Of a stretch of 64,000 nucleotides of DNA, positions 23,586 to 35,861 are shown piece after piece; the stretch's first letter is position 1, and each line of letters starts with the position of its first letter. Below the pieces are notes generated by a model. That model made no database searches, had not been told where the DNA came from, and was given only the letters and a program-made list of their open reading frames with translations. The position numbers and the translations under genes are program-made. Where the stretch lies: NCBI GenBank assembly GCA_963682055.1, contig OY821741.1:26544711-26608710 (forward strand), read 5' to 3'. The DNA comes from Primula veris (lineage: Eukaryota > Streptophyta > Magnoliopsida > Ericales > Primulaceae).

Positions 23586-25533
23586 CTTTTAAGTATACCA
23601 AACCTTAATTTTGCTAAACTAATATAATGCCACTCATGTTAAACAAGAATTAACTGCGTTCACTACCCTCAATAGAAAAAGGAATCATTATAACAATATA
23701 ACAAAACACACAGTAATACCAAACAAAATTTAAAATATAACTTATTACGCCTAAACAAAAAATATTTTTATGTACTTTTAATATATCCAAATGAGTCCAA
23801 TTATCTGGTGACTACGTCGCAAAAATAAAAATAAAAATAAAATTGTAAAAGAATGACGCCTTGGAGCTTGCGATTTGTAATCTAAGTTGGTAAAAATAAA
23901 AGGCGTAATTGAAAACATATTGAAACGATAGATAAAAAAAAATTAAAAATATTAGGAGTTTTTTCTAATAATTTCCTTGTTCTTTCAAAAAGTTATCTTA
24001 CTATCGAAATATCAACTTCGTAGTAATTTCCCTCTGATTCTTTGTTTTAGTTTTGATATGTTATATGCGATGTAGATATTTAGATATGTAATTATTGTTT
24101 GAAGAATTAGAAGTGGTAAAACTGGATCTTTTCTCTGTATGTTCTTTTTGTTTGTGGTTTTTAGATTTTCCCCTTTTTGAGAGGGTTAGATAATCTAGGT
24201 ATTTGTAAATTGCCTTTTTTTGCATCTTGATGTTTTTCATTCTAAATTTTGGCTGAAATTTTGAATTTTTAAATTAATGTAGAAGTGGTTATGATCAATC
24301 TCTGAAAATATCGGTAATGTTCTCTACACTAATTTTTCTCATTAGCGGTCACCTCTTTTTTGCCTTTTCACGTGATGGATAATGGAAGATGACACCTTAT
24401 TTTCTTATTTAGTGTAGAGTATTTTAATGTGCAAAAAATTGTTGTTATGGTTTTGATACGTGATCGAATAATTTGTTAATGTTGACTTTATTAAATTTTG
24501 ATAAATAGTGTTTTGTCACATGATATTATAAATATATTGTTTACCTTCATTGTGTCTTCATAATCTTACTTTTATACGAAAACAATTTTCATGTGATTTT
24601 CTGGTACCAAGTTTCTTAAGTACGTAATTTAGAGTGGAATTTTGTTTGCTTAAGTTACAAATACAGTTATACGATCTTAGTTGCAGCTAAATGACGGTGC
24701 AACTGAATAATATATTGAAGTTAATTAATAAAATGTCGAACACGTGACGTTTGATTACGATGTTCGACTTCACCAAGTTTAATTCTCCAAGGGAATTGAC
24801 CAGAATTTTTTGATATTGAAAAAGGCTACGATGGTCGACTTGAGTCTTACCATACTTAATAAGTATGATTCGGTCACTAGTATAAGACTATCAAACTATC
24901 GCTCCTTGTTAATCAATTATCAATGTATCATTGCCATATTCTCTTATGAATGGTTTTTTTCCTGAATTACTTTCCTGTCTAATATTAAGTATAATGTATA
25001 TGTAAAGACTCTCAAAATAAAATAGTTTAATGTCTTTATTTATAGACTTACAAATAATCATAATCACACTTAATTAGCAATTATTTGATTTTTCTCTCGT
25101 TACTACTTTGACAAAGACTGTTTTTTCTATACCTTCATACTTATCTTCAAACAATGTTCCTTGACCTCCACAATTTTGATTTCATCTAATCTCATTGACC
25201 GAATCTTTCCCGGATTAGTCCGCCATACTCAATTGGTGAATCAGTTGCAACAAACTATACTGCTCCTGTAGTTAATCACAAATTGAAGCAAAAAGTTGCA
25301 CATTAATTTTGGACATTTATGACAAACAATCCTGAATTCAAGTCCTAACATGAAGTTTTGGACACTTCAAGTTAAAGCTATCATGGCTTTTATAAGTCAG
25401 CGTATCATTGTTAATTTTTTAAGCTTGACAGCATTTGTTGCAAGTTCTTGCTCCTTTTGACTTGATACTTTTCCTTCCATACCAAAAAAAAGATTTGATT
25501 TTCCCATTAACTTGATACGTTCCCTTTCTTACC
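23586..25533 (+). other. Upstream region of trihelix copy, left arm
   Basis: About 1.9 kb without coding signal, mirrored at 36904-39730. It probably holds the former promoter of the trihelix gene; I cannot point to individual elements. Confidence 0.4.
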
Positions 25534-26385
25534 ATGAGGACTTCTATTTCCGTTGTTGTGAGGGTGGAATATGTTCATACTCTGTCACAAACTCCAAATA
25601 ATTAAAGAATCATGGCAAACTGCGAAGTTTTCTCTCAAGAGGAGACTTCACAAGTGCCAGAGCGTTCAATAGGTTGAAACACGCTCGAGATGTTTGTTCT
25701 TCTAGAAGCTTGGGGTGGGAATTTTTAAGAAATAATAAGAAAATATCCTGTCCGCCCTATGGGATGTGTCGTCGAAGGTATTTAAGGTTTCCAATTGTAC
25801 AAGGACCAAAACTCATTGTTAATATCGTCTAGATACACTAAAAAAATTTATAAAAAGGAGAAGGGAAAGTTGGCAGAAAATGGAGCCTATATAAGTGATT
25901 GGCTCTTTTTTAGTAAGATAAATTCAATTTTCTCTTCTTCATTAAGTCCAAAAATTGGATTATTAAATAACAGAGTGTATCCTAGTTATTCCCACTCCTC
26001 GAATGAAATGAGAAATGAGGTCCTTTGATGCAGAATATGCGAAATAAGAAAGTGAAAGCTTGCAAAAATCTTCAACCATATAAGTAGAGGAAAAGGCAAA
26101 AATATGAAAATTTAGAGGATACTCAACTACGAAAGAGGCGAGGTGTAAAAAGATGGATGTCAGAAAGCCTTGCGAGTTTGTTGCTACTTGTTTTACCATA
26201 TTTTGCAAAATTAATGAAAAATGTTGAAAATAACAAACATGATCAAATGGCTGGGTTGGAGAAAGTGAGGATGGCGTGTCTGAAATAGTTGAAGCCGGAA
26301 AGAATTAAAATTTTACACAGGTGAGAGGTAGAGATGGCCAAGATTTTGTGGATTAACATCGATGAAGGTAAATCAAAGAATTAAA
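25534..26385 (+). pseudogene. Trihelix transcription factor pseudogene, copy B left arm
   Basis: The ATG at 25534 starts MRTSISVVVRVEYVHTLSQT; the mirror copy at 36903 starts MKSSDVVVVRVEYVHTPSQT. Then come FVLLEAWGG (trihelix helix 1), KKEKGKLAEN (after helix 3), DWLFFSKINSIFSSS (the WxxFxxLD-like helix of ASIL/ENAP proteins) and a C-terminal helix. Frames shift several times and stops interrupt, so it is not functional. In intact relatives the protein binds DNA in the nucleus as a repressor or chromatin-linked factor; that role is inferred from family only. Confidence 0.72.
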
Positions 26386-26942
26386 ACATCGGGTGTGGCT
26401 CTCGATACATAAGCTTGCATATTTTCTTTTTATTCATTTATTTGAACTGAAAACCTATGTTTTTCGAATAAAAATATGATTTTTCTAACATTGCACGATG
26501 AATACTTTTGTCGTATTTTGGTTTAATGATTAATCATTTATTTAAAATTTAACGGCTTTATAAAGATGATTAGAGAAATTATAAAGTTTCAATTCAAAAG
26601 AAAAAAAAAATGATATCTAACTAATTACATATGTTTTTTTATAAGTAAGTAGTTCCTTCATGCTAAAACCGCTAAGAATAGATTAGGTAGAGGGTTCTAG
26701 TCTTACCTTAAAATATATTTTACCTTAGTATTCATACAATCATATTATTCAATTTATTGACTTGTTCTAATTTATTTATGTTATTGGAGGTGATTTTGGC
26801 AATGGATAACGTGGTGAAAAACATTCCAATTACATCATTTATAAGTTATATATTTTCTAACTTCTCATCTTGTTTACCCAAATCACCATCCTTACCTAAT
26901 ATTTTCTAAGAGAAGGATAACTTAAATAAGTTAGGCGCTAAT

Positions 26943-26947
26943 GATTT
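26943..26947. repeat. TSD of solo LTR, left
   Basis: GATTT, repeated at 28869-28873. Copy A at about 11,685 shows the uninterrupted site with a single GATTT. Confidence 0.95.
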
Positions 26948-28868
26948 TGTAACATCCCGTATTTTTATAACTGTTTTTAATTAGGAATTAATTTATCCAA
27001 AAATGTTTTATTCAAAATTTTACCAAAAACCGGTCACTCGACTAATTTTTAGCCAAAAACCGAAAGTCTTCCGAAAAACCTTATTTTAAAAACCTGTTAC
27101 TAATTTTACTAATAAAAAGGACCCAATAGATTTGTTTCTAAAGATTTGTTATTATTGAGTAGTTTATTAATAATTTTGATTAAAAGTTAGCTTTTAGAAC
27201 TTTGGGGACCAAATAGTTCGCTTCCACAAACTATCTAAAAACAGTTTTTTCTAAACCAAAAATCAGCCCACTTCTTTCAAAAACAAACCTAAAACCAGCC
27301 AAACACAAGAAAGAAAAAGAGAGAAAAGAGAGAAGAAGAAGAAGAAGAAGAAACCACGCTAGCGGATTCTTACCGGAAGCATCTCCTCTACGCGCTAAGG
27401 TAACGGGGGTCATCCATAGCGACTAGACGAGGGTGTATATTAGGATTATGTTTTACGTTTAGTATAAATTGGGGATTTTTGCCTTTTATCTTAATTAGTT
27501 TTATAAATTGTTAATTGGGTATAGTTGTTATATGTTTAATTCACTTATTTGTTAATTGGGTTTAGTTGATTATATGTTTAATTCACTTATTTGTTAATTG
27601 AGGATTTAGTCGTGTTAATTTCGGATTAACGAGAATATGGATGAGTTTGCATGTCTTTATGTATTGATATTGTGTTATTATAATTGTTGATAAATTGGGT
27701 AATTTATTGTTGAATATAGATGCATTGTAGTTTATGCATACAAGGTGTTTGCTAGAATGCTTGAATGAGTTTTCATGTTGATTAGACTTGTTTGGCTAGT
27801 TGCGAATCTAGCACCTATGCTTTTGGGTTTTGTTGAATTACGTTAGAATGACGTAAGAGAATGTGATAAATGATTGTTTTATTATTTATTGGCCGAGGCC
27901 TTAATATTTATATGTATGAGAATGTGTTATATGAATAGTATAATATTATCGGTCGAGGCCTTAATATTGATACATTAGCAATGGTCTCTGTCTCTTCCTA
28001 ATTCCGGGGACAGAAGACGGCAGTGGGGATAGGGAATGACTCGTCTTACAGACTGGGGCGAGTGGCATGAGAGGTCCTAGTGTGCACTATATTTATTTTT
28101 ATGTTAGCAATGGTCTCTGTCTCTTCCTAATTCCGGGGACAGAAGACGGCCGTGGGGATAGGGAATGACTCGTCTTACGGACTGGGGCGAGTGGCATGAG
28201 AGGTCCAAGTGCGCACTTTAAATCTACTTTTATGTTGCAATGGTCTCTGTCTCTTCCTAATTCCGGGGACAGAAGACGGCCGTGGGGATAGGGAATGACC
28301 TACCTTACGGACTGGGGTAGGTGGCATGAGGGGTCCATGTTTGCTATAGATTTGTGTTGACGTTATTTAATTTATTTAATTTATCCTGTTGTAGAATGTT
28401 ATCATTTTTCTTTTTATACGTCGATTATCGTAGTTGTAGAATTTGTGAGCTCTTGCATTTATGGGATGGAGTGACGGTATTTGTGGTGCCGTCCCGTCTA
28501 GTTAGGTGCGTGGGACTCACCGTTACGATTTTGTCTTTCAGGTACATTATAGATTGAGACGTTCGGATAAGAGCATTAGCACAGTATCGCATGGGCTCGG
28601 GGATTCTTTCTATTGCATTTCTTTTTGTTAGACCATTTTCGAGGTTGTAGCCTACGGGCAAAGTCATTCGTTTATTAACTTTTAGCTTTTATAAATCTTG
28701 TTTTGTAGCCGCGTTTGGCAAATACTTTTAGTTATCGTTTACTTGTCCCTTTAGCTCGCTTGTGTTTTCTTTTAAAATTTTTAATTTCGTACCAACAGGT
28801 TCTACTTTCTTTTGTTTTAAAAAGGTCATGCCTCGATATCCGTGTTTTATGGATTTTGGGGCGTGACA
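26948..28868 (+). mobile_element. Tekay solo LTR, short form
   Basis: A 1921-bp LTR (TGTAACATCC...GGGGCGTGACA), plus orientation, closely similar to the LTRs of the full-length element and with the same three sub-repeats (27,980-28,340). It is flanked by a perfect GATTT duplication, so it arose by LTR-LTR recombination of a complete insertion. Confidence 0.95.
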
Positions 28869-28873
28869 GATTT
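28869..28873. repeat. TSD of solo LTR, right
   Basis: GATTT, identical to 26943-26947. Confidence 0.95.
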
Positions 28874-29961
28874 ATCCTTGAAAATTAGAAAATTTGGAAT
28901 ACTCACTTGGCCCTTCTCCGTAATTGAGTGTTCAGTGCCCATGGGGTGTTTGAATAAACTTGTGGGAGGTCAGTTAATCGAATTCTGGTTTGAAAAAGAA
29001 GACACAAAAAAAGAAAATTCTACCAAATTCTTTATGACATGAATGATAATACACAAAATGAGCTCATCTAAATTTATAAGCTTAAAGAAGTATCCATGCA
29101 AAAGGGTAAATCTAGGGATGAAAATATTAGTGGAACTTCGGGTGATTTTTTACATCCAAAAGTCTTCATTGGGAGAGTGTTCTTCTAAGAATTACGAGAA
29201 AAATAATCGATTGGTTTTTCGTAGTTGAACACGTCCGATTTACTAAGAATCCATTAGAAGATTCTTAAAAAAGTCATTTCTCGCATGACCAAACAGAATT
29301 TACAAAAAAATTCCTAAGTTTCCACAAAACTCATGGAGTCGAAATGATGTCTCAAATAATTTAGATGAACATGAAAATAATTTTTTTTGCTACTGAAGTA
29401 GATGATCCTACGAGCTCTGAGGAGGAAATCGTTTTCCATATTGATGACTTGGGGTGTCAGAAAAAGGTATGTTGAATTCCTCATTTTAATTTCATCCGTT
29501 TATGTAATTCAAGTGTATATGAAACTGAAGGAAAATAATGTTACATATGCTTTAATTAACATAATTGATATGCTCATATTGATCACATTATGCCTTTTGT
29601 AGGTCCAGCTTATCAAAAAGTGACAAATTAAGTCTTGCTAACTTGTAGATCGACAATGCTAGAACAGTTTAAGGATTCGCTTTTTGGAAAGAGTCTGTGG
29701 GGCATCTCCAGAAACTTTTCTATAATAGAAGGCCAAATAAATACATATTCGAGCCATTTTTATGGTATTGAAGTTTGTAGTTATAATGTTTGGGTTTTCA
29801 GAGTTTTCTTATTTCAAGTTCTGGTTTGGTGGCTTTTCAACTTGACCTTGCTCTTAGTTCCCTTTTATCAGTGTCTTAGGTGGTAACTTAATTAAGAGTA
29901 AGTTGACAATTAATGATCAAGGAACCTTTATTTCTCAAGGCCAAATGGTGTATGTTATGTA

Positions 29962-30572
29962 GGATTTTTTATGTTTTAGTCACCTGTACTATTAAACCGT
30001 TTTCATTAAGTAACATGTACTTTCATTTTTTTCTTTAATTCATCTTTACTTACACATTTGTCACGGTCTGCTATCCTCTCCGTCATTTCTCTCACAAAAA
30101 GTTAAACTTGTGACCACATGTGACCAACTTCCGTTAACGGCAGGGACATTTTATTCATTTCTCTCTTAAATGACTCAGAAAAAAAAAAAAATTACAGAAA
30201 AATAACCTTAATAATGCTTTCCTTTATTAAAAAAAATATTTACCGACATATACAAACATAAAAAAACATCATCTCTCTCATATACAACAGAGACGATATT
30301 TTTTATGTTTATATATGTTGGTAAATATTTTTTTTAATAAAGGAAAATCATTATTAAGGTTATTTTTCTTTTATTTTTTTATTCTGAGTTATTGAAGAGA
30401 GAAAATGACTAAAGTTCCTCTGCCGTTAACGGAAGTTGTTCACGTGCGGTCATGTGGTTAACTTTCTGTGAGCAAAATGACGGAGAGAGTAGCGAACCAT
30501 GACAAATGTGTAACTACAGGTGACTTAAGGAAAACGGTTTGATAGTACAGGTGACTAAGACATAAAAAACCC
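29962..30572. mobile_element. Mutator-like foldback MITE
   Basis: 611 bp; the ends GGATTTTTTATGTTTTAG and, on the opposite strand, GGGTTTTTTATGTCTTAG pair, and the whole element folds on itself (CTTCCGTTAACGG in both halves; centre near 30,280). It is flanked by 10-bp ATGTTATGTA (29952-29961 and 30573-30582). Copy A at about 12,644 has one ATGTTATGTA and no insert: an empty site. The TSD length suits Mutator-type transposase. No coding capacity. Confidence 0.9.
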
Positions 30573-30784
30573 ATGTTATGTACTACTTCTAAACTTTTGT
30601 TGTGTGTATGTCATATGATATTATGGTATATCCCTCCATTTTTAAAGATGAACTGTTTAATTCTGTACCCTTAGATGTACTTTGGTAATTTCTCATTTTA
30701 TCAAGAGTAGTTGGTCTGACTATTAACGGTAAAACAAAATGGTAAGATAACAAATATTGCACGTTTTATGCATTAATTGAAATA

Positions 30785-30898
30785 TAATTTATTCATAAAA
30801 TAAAAAATAGCAAGTAGTAAGTGAACGAATTTGGGCAGAAGCCATGAGAGGAATTACTGAATTACTACTTAGTATTTTTTATTTTCTGAATAAATTAT
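30785..30898. other. Axis of palindrome copy B
   Basis: ATAATTTATTCATAAAATAA on the left pairs with TTATTTTCTGAATAAATTAT on the right across a short spacer that includes CCATGAGAGG. Copy A has the same axis (12856-12955) with a shorter spacer. Confidence 0.85.
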
Positions 30899-31094
30899 AC
30901 AACAATATACGTGTGCACCATGCAATCATTTGTTATCCTAACATTTTCTTTTACCATTAATAGTCAGACCATGTTCTCCGAAAAAAGTGAGGAATTACCA
31001 AATTAGAATCCTTAAACTATTCTAACATCGTCAATCTTGACTTATAATTTACAAGCTAGCAAGACTTAATTTGTCACCTTTCGATAAGTTGGAC

Positions 31095-31230
31095 CTACAA
31101 AACGCATATTGTGATCAATATGAACATATCAATTATGTTAATTAAAGCATATGTAACATTATTTTCCTTTAGTTTTATATACAATTGAATTACATAAACG
31201 GATGAAATTAAAATGAGGAATTGGACATAC
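31095..31230 (-). other. Conserved GT-AG intron
   Basis: In the minus-strand sense the exon ends GAGAAAGAG, then GTATGTCC, and the intron ends TTTTGTAG before GTCCAACTTATCG. About 136 bp. The same intron is present in the other arms, so the duplications were of genomic DNA, not cDNA. Confidence 0.7.
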
Positions 31231-32024
31231 CTCTTTCTCACACCCCACGTCGTATATATGGAAAATCATTTCCTCCTCAGTGTTTGTAGGATAGTTGTCA
31301 TCTGCTTCAGTAGGAAATAAATATTTTTCCTGTTCACCTAAATGATCTAAAACATCATTTCGACTCCACAAGTTTGGCAAAAACCTAAGAAATTTTCTAT
31401 TATTTCAATTTGGGTCATGTGAGAAATAATTTTTTTTCGAATCTTCTAATGGATTCTTAGGAAGTCTGACGTTTTCATCATCACTAGGAAAAATCACTAA
31501 AAAAAACCAACGTTTAGTTTTCTTGTAATGCTTAGATGAACACTCTCCCATGGAGACTTTTTTATGTAAAAATTACCTGAAGGTCCACTAATATTTTCAT
31601 CCCTCGATTTACCCTTTTGAATTGATACTTCTTCAAGCTTATAGTTTGATGTGAGATCAGTTTGTGTATTATCATCCTTGTTACACTTAGACAATGTGTC
31701 GAATTCAAAGTTTTCAATAAAAATTTTGCTAGAATTTACTTTTTGTATGTCTTCTTTTTTAAACCAGATTTCGATTAATCGACCGCCCACTAGTTCAATC
31801 AAACACCCCATGGGCACTGAGCAATATATTATGGATTCAGGCCAAGTGAGTATTCCTAATTTTCTCATTTCTAGTGATAAATTATTTAAGTTATATTTCT
31901 CTTGAAAAATATCAAGTTCCCATGGTGATTAGGGTAAACACGATGAAGATACTACACCAACGAAGTTAGAAAATGTATATTTTATTAATGATGTCCTTGG
32001 ACTGTCCTTTACCCCGTTATCCAT
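31231..32024 (-). pseudogene. Unidentified gene, copy B right arm (best preserved)
   Basis: The ATG at 32024 gives MDNGVKDSPRTSLIKYTFSN, a stop after SSSCLP, then a long frame: RKLGILTWPESIIYCSVPMG, GGRLIEIWFKKEDIQKV, NKDDNTQTDLTSNYK, KSRDENISGPSGNFYIKKSP. After frameshifts it reads MPNLWSRNDVLDHLGEQEKY and FPTEADDNYPTNTEEEMIFH, and ends at a splice donor. Beyond the intron the frame stops after VQLIEK. The protein would be about 260 residues, hydrophilic, with no membrane segment. I do not recognise a domain. Four copies share it. Confidence 0.6.
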
Positions 32025-32201
32025 GGTAAAAATCACCTCCAATAACATAAACACATTCGATCAAGTGAATAAATTGAAAATTATTAATCTATGAATAGTA
32101 AAGTAAAATATAGTTTCATGAAGAAACTACTTACTTATAAAACACATATGTACTTAGTTAGATATCATTTTTTTTTTAATGTAAGCTTTATTTGTCTAAT
32201 C

Positions 32202-32206
32202 ATCTT
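32202..32206. repeat. TSD of gag-only Copia element, left
   Basis: ATCTT, repeated at 35862-35866. The left arm at about 26,567 gives the uninterrupted site. Confidence 0.9.
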
Positions 32207-33346
32207 TGTTGGCATGTGTGGCTAAACCTTAGATGGAGAATAAGGTTTAAAATGTTTTTCGCGGAATTAAAACTTTAGCGCAACTAACAACCCAACTAGC
32301 TCGATTTCTACTTTAAAAACAATATATATGCGATAATAATCAATCAAGAAATTAAAGCATGCGCACAATCACAAATAATATAAGTTGCGGAAAGTAAAAA
32401 GTAAGTGAAGAGATTGACACTACGATATATAGAGGTTCGGCAAACCCAGCTTCGTTATCTCCTAAGCTGCGGAAAGTAAATAGTAAGGGAATTAACATTA
32501 CCAAGTATTTCACTATAATCTTATTCACAAGATTACAAATCCTAACAAGGTAATCAACCGATTACTATCCCCCTCACTCTATAAGTATTCCAAATGAAAT
32601 GACCTAAATATTTTAAGTTTAACAGTTGCTTACAAAACCTCTACTCAATCACTCACAAATGAGCTTATAAGTTTGCTCTTTAAAAATTTGTTAGAAATAT
32701 GTATTACTCAGTAAAATTTCTTCTAACTTGAGTTATATGAATACAATGATTAGAATCACGCAAGTATAAGCTAATACAAATGTATGTGTAGTATGATTTT
32801 GTTTGCCTTTATCTTGATCTCTTCTTTTCTTGATTTTTCTCTTTTTGATCTTTTTACTCTTTAATGGAGTTTTGGATTTATGTTATTGATGGAGGTACAA
32901 AGATAGTGTAAGAGATGAGTATTGGGGAAAGAATGATGTATGTATATAACCCCAAATTAGTTTATGACCTTTGCCTTTTGGTTTTGGGAAAGTATGTTGG
33001 GTAATATGTTGTTTGTTAATTGTAAAAGTGCTCTTTTAAAATTCTGGCAGATTAATCACCGATGGGTAAATTTTTCTTGCTCCCTGGTTGTTTGATCCAC
33101 CCGTGGGTGTTTTTGACCCACTTGTGAGTGTCTGTCCAGATTTTTGTTTTCAATTGAAATGTTCGTAACTTGCTTATTCGGACTCATAATTGACTTCTGT
33201 TTGAACCGTTGGCTTTGTTATCAAATGATCTATCATGTTAAAGACTAAAATATACAGAGATCCAGTATTAAATCATAGAATAGAGAAAATGTAAAATCAT
33301 TAAATCACTTGTAATCAAAATCTATTATTGAACTCCTGGTTCAACA
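32207..33346 (-). repeat. 3' LTR of gag-only Copia
   Basis: TGTTGGCATG...GGTTCAACA on the plus strand, 1140 bp. A partial sister copy is at 14252-14700. Confidence 0.85.
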
Positions 33347-33719
33347 ATCTCCACTATTTTGATTATCACAAACTAATGATTATTTTACAAACATATTAAA
33401 TATCTCCTCTTTAAGAATATCACTTTTCTCTAAATATCATTGATCTCCCCTTTGGCATTATCAAAATGTAATAAAAATTGGGATAATAGAATAGAATGTA
33501 CCGAATATGTGATGTCAAATTCTCTGTTTAATGACCATTGCATTAAGAGTTACCAATTATGAGTATGTGGTACCATTTATTGGTTTTCCGTCCACTTTTC
33601 TTGATCAATGGACTTTCTTCCTCCTTAAGTAAGTTGTTTTCCTTGATTTTCGGAATGTTATCCGAGATCGTCAATCACTTGTTAAATTTCTTCTTTTGAA
33701 TGGAATAACCTACAACACA

Positions 33720-35500
33720 TGTTTTGTCCTTTCATCCCCAATTTCTTTTGGGTCCGACATTAGTCGTGACATGAGTCTTTACTACCAAGTTCAAGTCATT
33801 TCTAGTCACATGAAAATGATAAGGACATCTAGAAGAAATATGTTCATTTCTACTACAATGTAAACAGTGCATAGGCTTTTTTCCATAATGAGAAGTATAC
33901 GAAGTTTTGAAAAAAATTCTAGGAGTATGATGAACGATTTAAGTTTGAAAACCCAACCCTTTTCTATCGTTTAATGATTTTTTGAAAATCTTGTAAGTGT
34001 TCGCTCTTGTAAAAATAACCCCTTATTTAGGCGGAGTAGGAGTTTGAGAAATATTAGAGGTTTTGACGAACCGGAATTTGTTTGGACTAGAACTAATGAT
34101 ATCATAATCTATACCACTTTTGTCATTAACATCTTTGTGAAAACTCAAAATCTCATCGAAAACGGTTTTACCTTTTAGAAAACTTTGAGATCCTAAAATC
34201 GAGTTTTTCAATGGTAACGACAAACTCGTCGTTTTTATTTTTCAAAGTGTCATTCTTGGTTTCTAAAATCATGAGAACTTAAAACCTTGTTTTTTCTTGT
34301 AAATTTATCGAAGGCATCCTTTAACTCTTCAAAATTTTCCATTAAATCGCAATCTAAACAAAGGGATTTTGAAAGAGTTTTTACAAGTCTAGAGACTTTA
34401 TTTTTAATAAAATTGATATCGGTTTTTAAAGACTTGTTTTGAGAAAGGAGATCCTTATTTTTATCTTTCAAGTCTTCATTTTCGTCATCTACATGATGTG
34501 AAGAAAATGACAATTTTAGACTAGATTTATTTGCAATGTCATCTCTCTTCAAGAATCTAATTTTTTCATTGAGAGAAGAATTTGTCCTTTTAAGTGAGTC
34601 GTTCTTTTCAAAAAGTTTAGAAAACTTTTTGGAGTAAATATCACACATATGAAGTAATTCATCATAGGCTGGATTATTTACTTCATCGGATTTGCTTTCA
34701 CTTGAAACTGAATGGTTGAGTTCGTTGTCGTCTTTCATAGCCATGTAACAAGAAAGATGACCAACTTCATCTTGATCAGAACTATCGCTAGAGCTTGAAG
34801 TGAATATTTTTGACTTCTTCTTACCTTTTCTCTTGTGATACTTCGCGTAATCTCTCACCATGTGTCCTTCCTTATCATAAGAATAGCAAACAAAATCGTT
34901 AGAATTAATTGTATTATTTGACGATTACTTTTATGTTTGCGTTGACCTTTTAGTTTGAGTACTTCCTTGACTATTCTAATGATTTCCATTTGATTTTTAT
35001 CGTCATCGGATAACTCATCACTTTCGTCACAATTTGTTCTTTGAAATCTATCTCGTTCCTTTCGTCACAATTCATCCTAAAAAGCTAGTATTTGTGCACT
35101 AAAATTTGGAGTTTACACTCCTTAACTTGGTTTGTGCCCTCGTGCGTAACCACTATTCACTAGCTTATACCACATAGTTTTCGATGTTCTACACGCATAT
35201 GTTTTATTGTACTCATGAGGGAAAACGGCACAAATAATCGAGTACATGGCTTTGCCGTTTGTAGAATAGGCCTCTATTTGAGTGGTGTCTAGTTCCTCTA
35301 CGGGGATTCAGTTCTCACTATTTTCGGATTTACGAGCAGAATATCCTACTTTAAAAATCTTTCAAAGATTAACATTGTAACTTTGTAGGAAAATGCTCAT
35401 CCTATCTTCCGAATAAGAATAGTTAATGCCATCAAAATACGTTGGAGTATTCGTAGATAACGCTACACCATAGCAGGAATTGTACAAATTAGACATATGG
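33720..35500 (-). pseudogene. gag: Copia gag pseudogene with two zinc knuckles
   Basis: The start near 35,499 reads MSNLYNSCYG... then PTYFDGINYSYSEDRMSIFL, the usual Copia gag opening (FDGxNYxxWxxRM; here Ser replaces Trp). Next come TSKTMWYKLVN at about 35,180 and acidic text before the first knuckle near 34,880. That knuckle reads CYSYDKEGHMVRDY, with two of its cysteines now Tyr. A 203-residue frame (34861-34250) continues with KKSKIFTSSSSDSSDQDE and a coiled-coil region (SLNEKIRFLKRDD...). It runs on to SGIDYDIISSSPNKFRF and a second knuckle near 33,860, CLHCSRNEHISSRC, intact CX2CX4HX4C. The arrangement matches SIRE-type Copia gag. Frameshifts break it at several points. Confidence 0.75.
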
Positions 35501-35558
35501 ATCTTAACTCTAAAATCGCTAGATCTGTATAAAAGAGGAGTCATGCTCTGATACCAAT

Positions 35559-35861
35559 TGTTGACTCGTGCAGGAAAACATTGGGTGGGGGGGGGGGGGG
35601 GGGGGGGGGGGGGTTTAATAAGTTTTTTAGCGTTTTTCGCGGAATTAAAACTTAAGCGCAATTAAAATGTTCGTAACTTGCTTATTCGGACTCGGAATTG
35701 ACTTCCATTTAAACCGTTCACTTCGTTATGGAATGTTTTATCATGTTAAGGACTACAATATACATTTTCTATTTTTGGATAAGATCAGTATTGTATTATC
35801 GAATAGAGAAATCATTAAATCATTTATAATCAAAATAAATTATTAATCTCATGGTTCAACA
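35559..35861 (-). repeat. 5' LTR of gag-only Copia, deleted inside
   Basis: Begins TGTTGACTCG and ends GGTTCAACA. Compared with the 3' LTR it lacks about 840 bp between GCGCAA and AAATGTTCGTAACTTGC. It also carries 27 consecutive G (35587-35613) absent from the other LTR. Confidence 0.8.

Larger units (their letters stand above)
26802..29640 (+). pseudogene. Unidentified gene, copy B left arm, split by solo LTR
   Basis: The frame from the ATG at 26802 reads MDNVVKNIPITSFISYIFSN and continues to 26947, where a solo LTR interrupts it. From 28869 it resumes: RKFGILTWPFSVIECSVPMG, GGQLIEFWF, then a frameshift to FYIQKSSLGECSSKNYEKNN. The last exon before the intron reads TSSEEEIVFHI-like in pieces, with a donor near 29,467 and an acceptor at about 29,602. 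Family unknown. Confidence 0.55.
32207..35861 (-). mobile_element. Gag-only Copia-like LTR element
   Basis: 3655 bp, minus orientation, TSD ATCTT. The 3' LTR is 32207-33346 (1140 bp); the 5' LTR is 35559-35861 (303 bp), which lost about 840 bp inside. The primer site is 35545-35556 (TGGTATCAGAGC in element sense). The purine-rich tract AGTGGAGAT lies before the 3' LTR. The interior codes only for a decayed gag with two zinc-knuckle regions; no protease, integrase or reverse transcriptase is seen. The layout fits non-autonomous elements with gag only (TR-GAG-like) or a pol deletion. Confidence 0.85.

Noticed and set aside
35362..35661. 99-codon minus-strand frame with poly-Pro
   Set aside because: Its first half is translation of LTR sequence and the poly-G run. 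Only the part after the primer site is gag and is annotated there.
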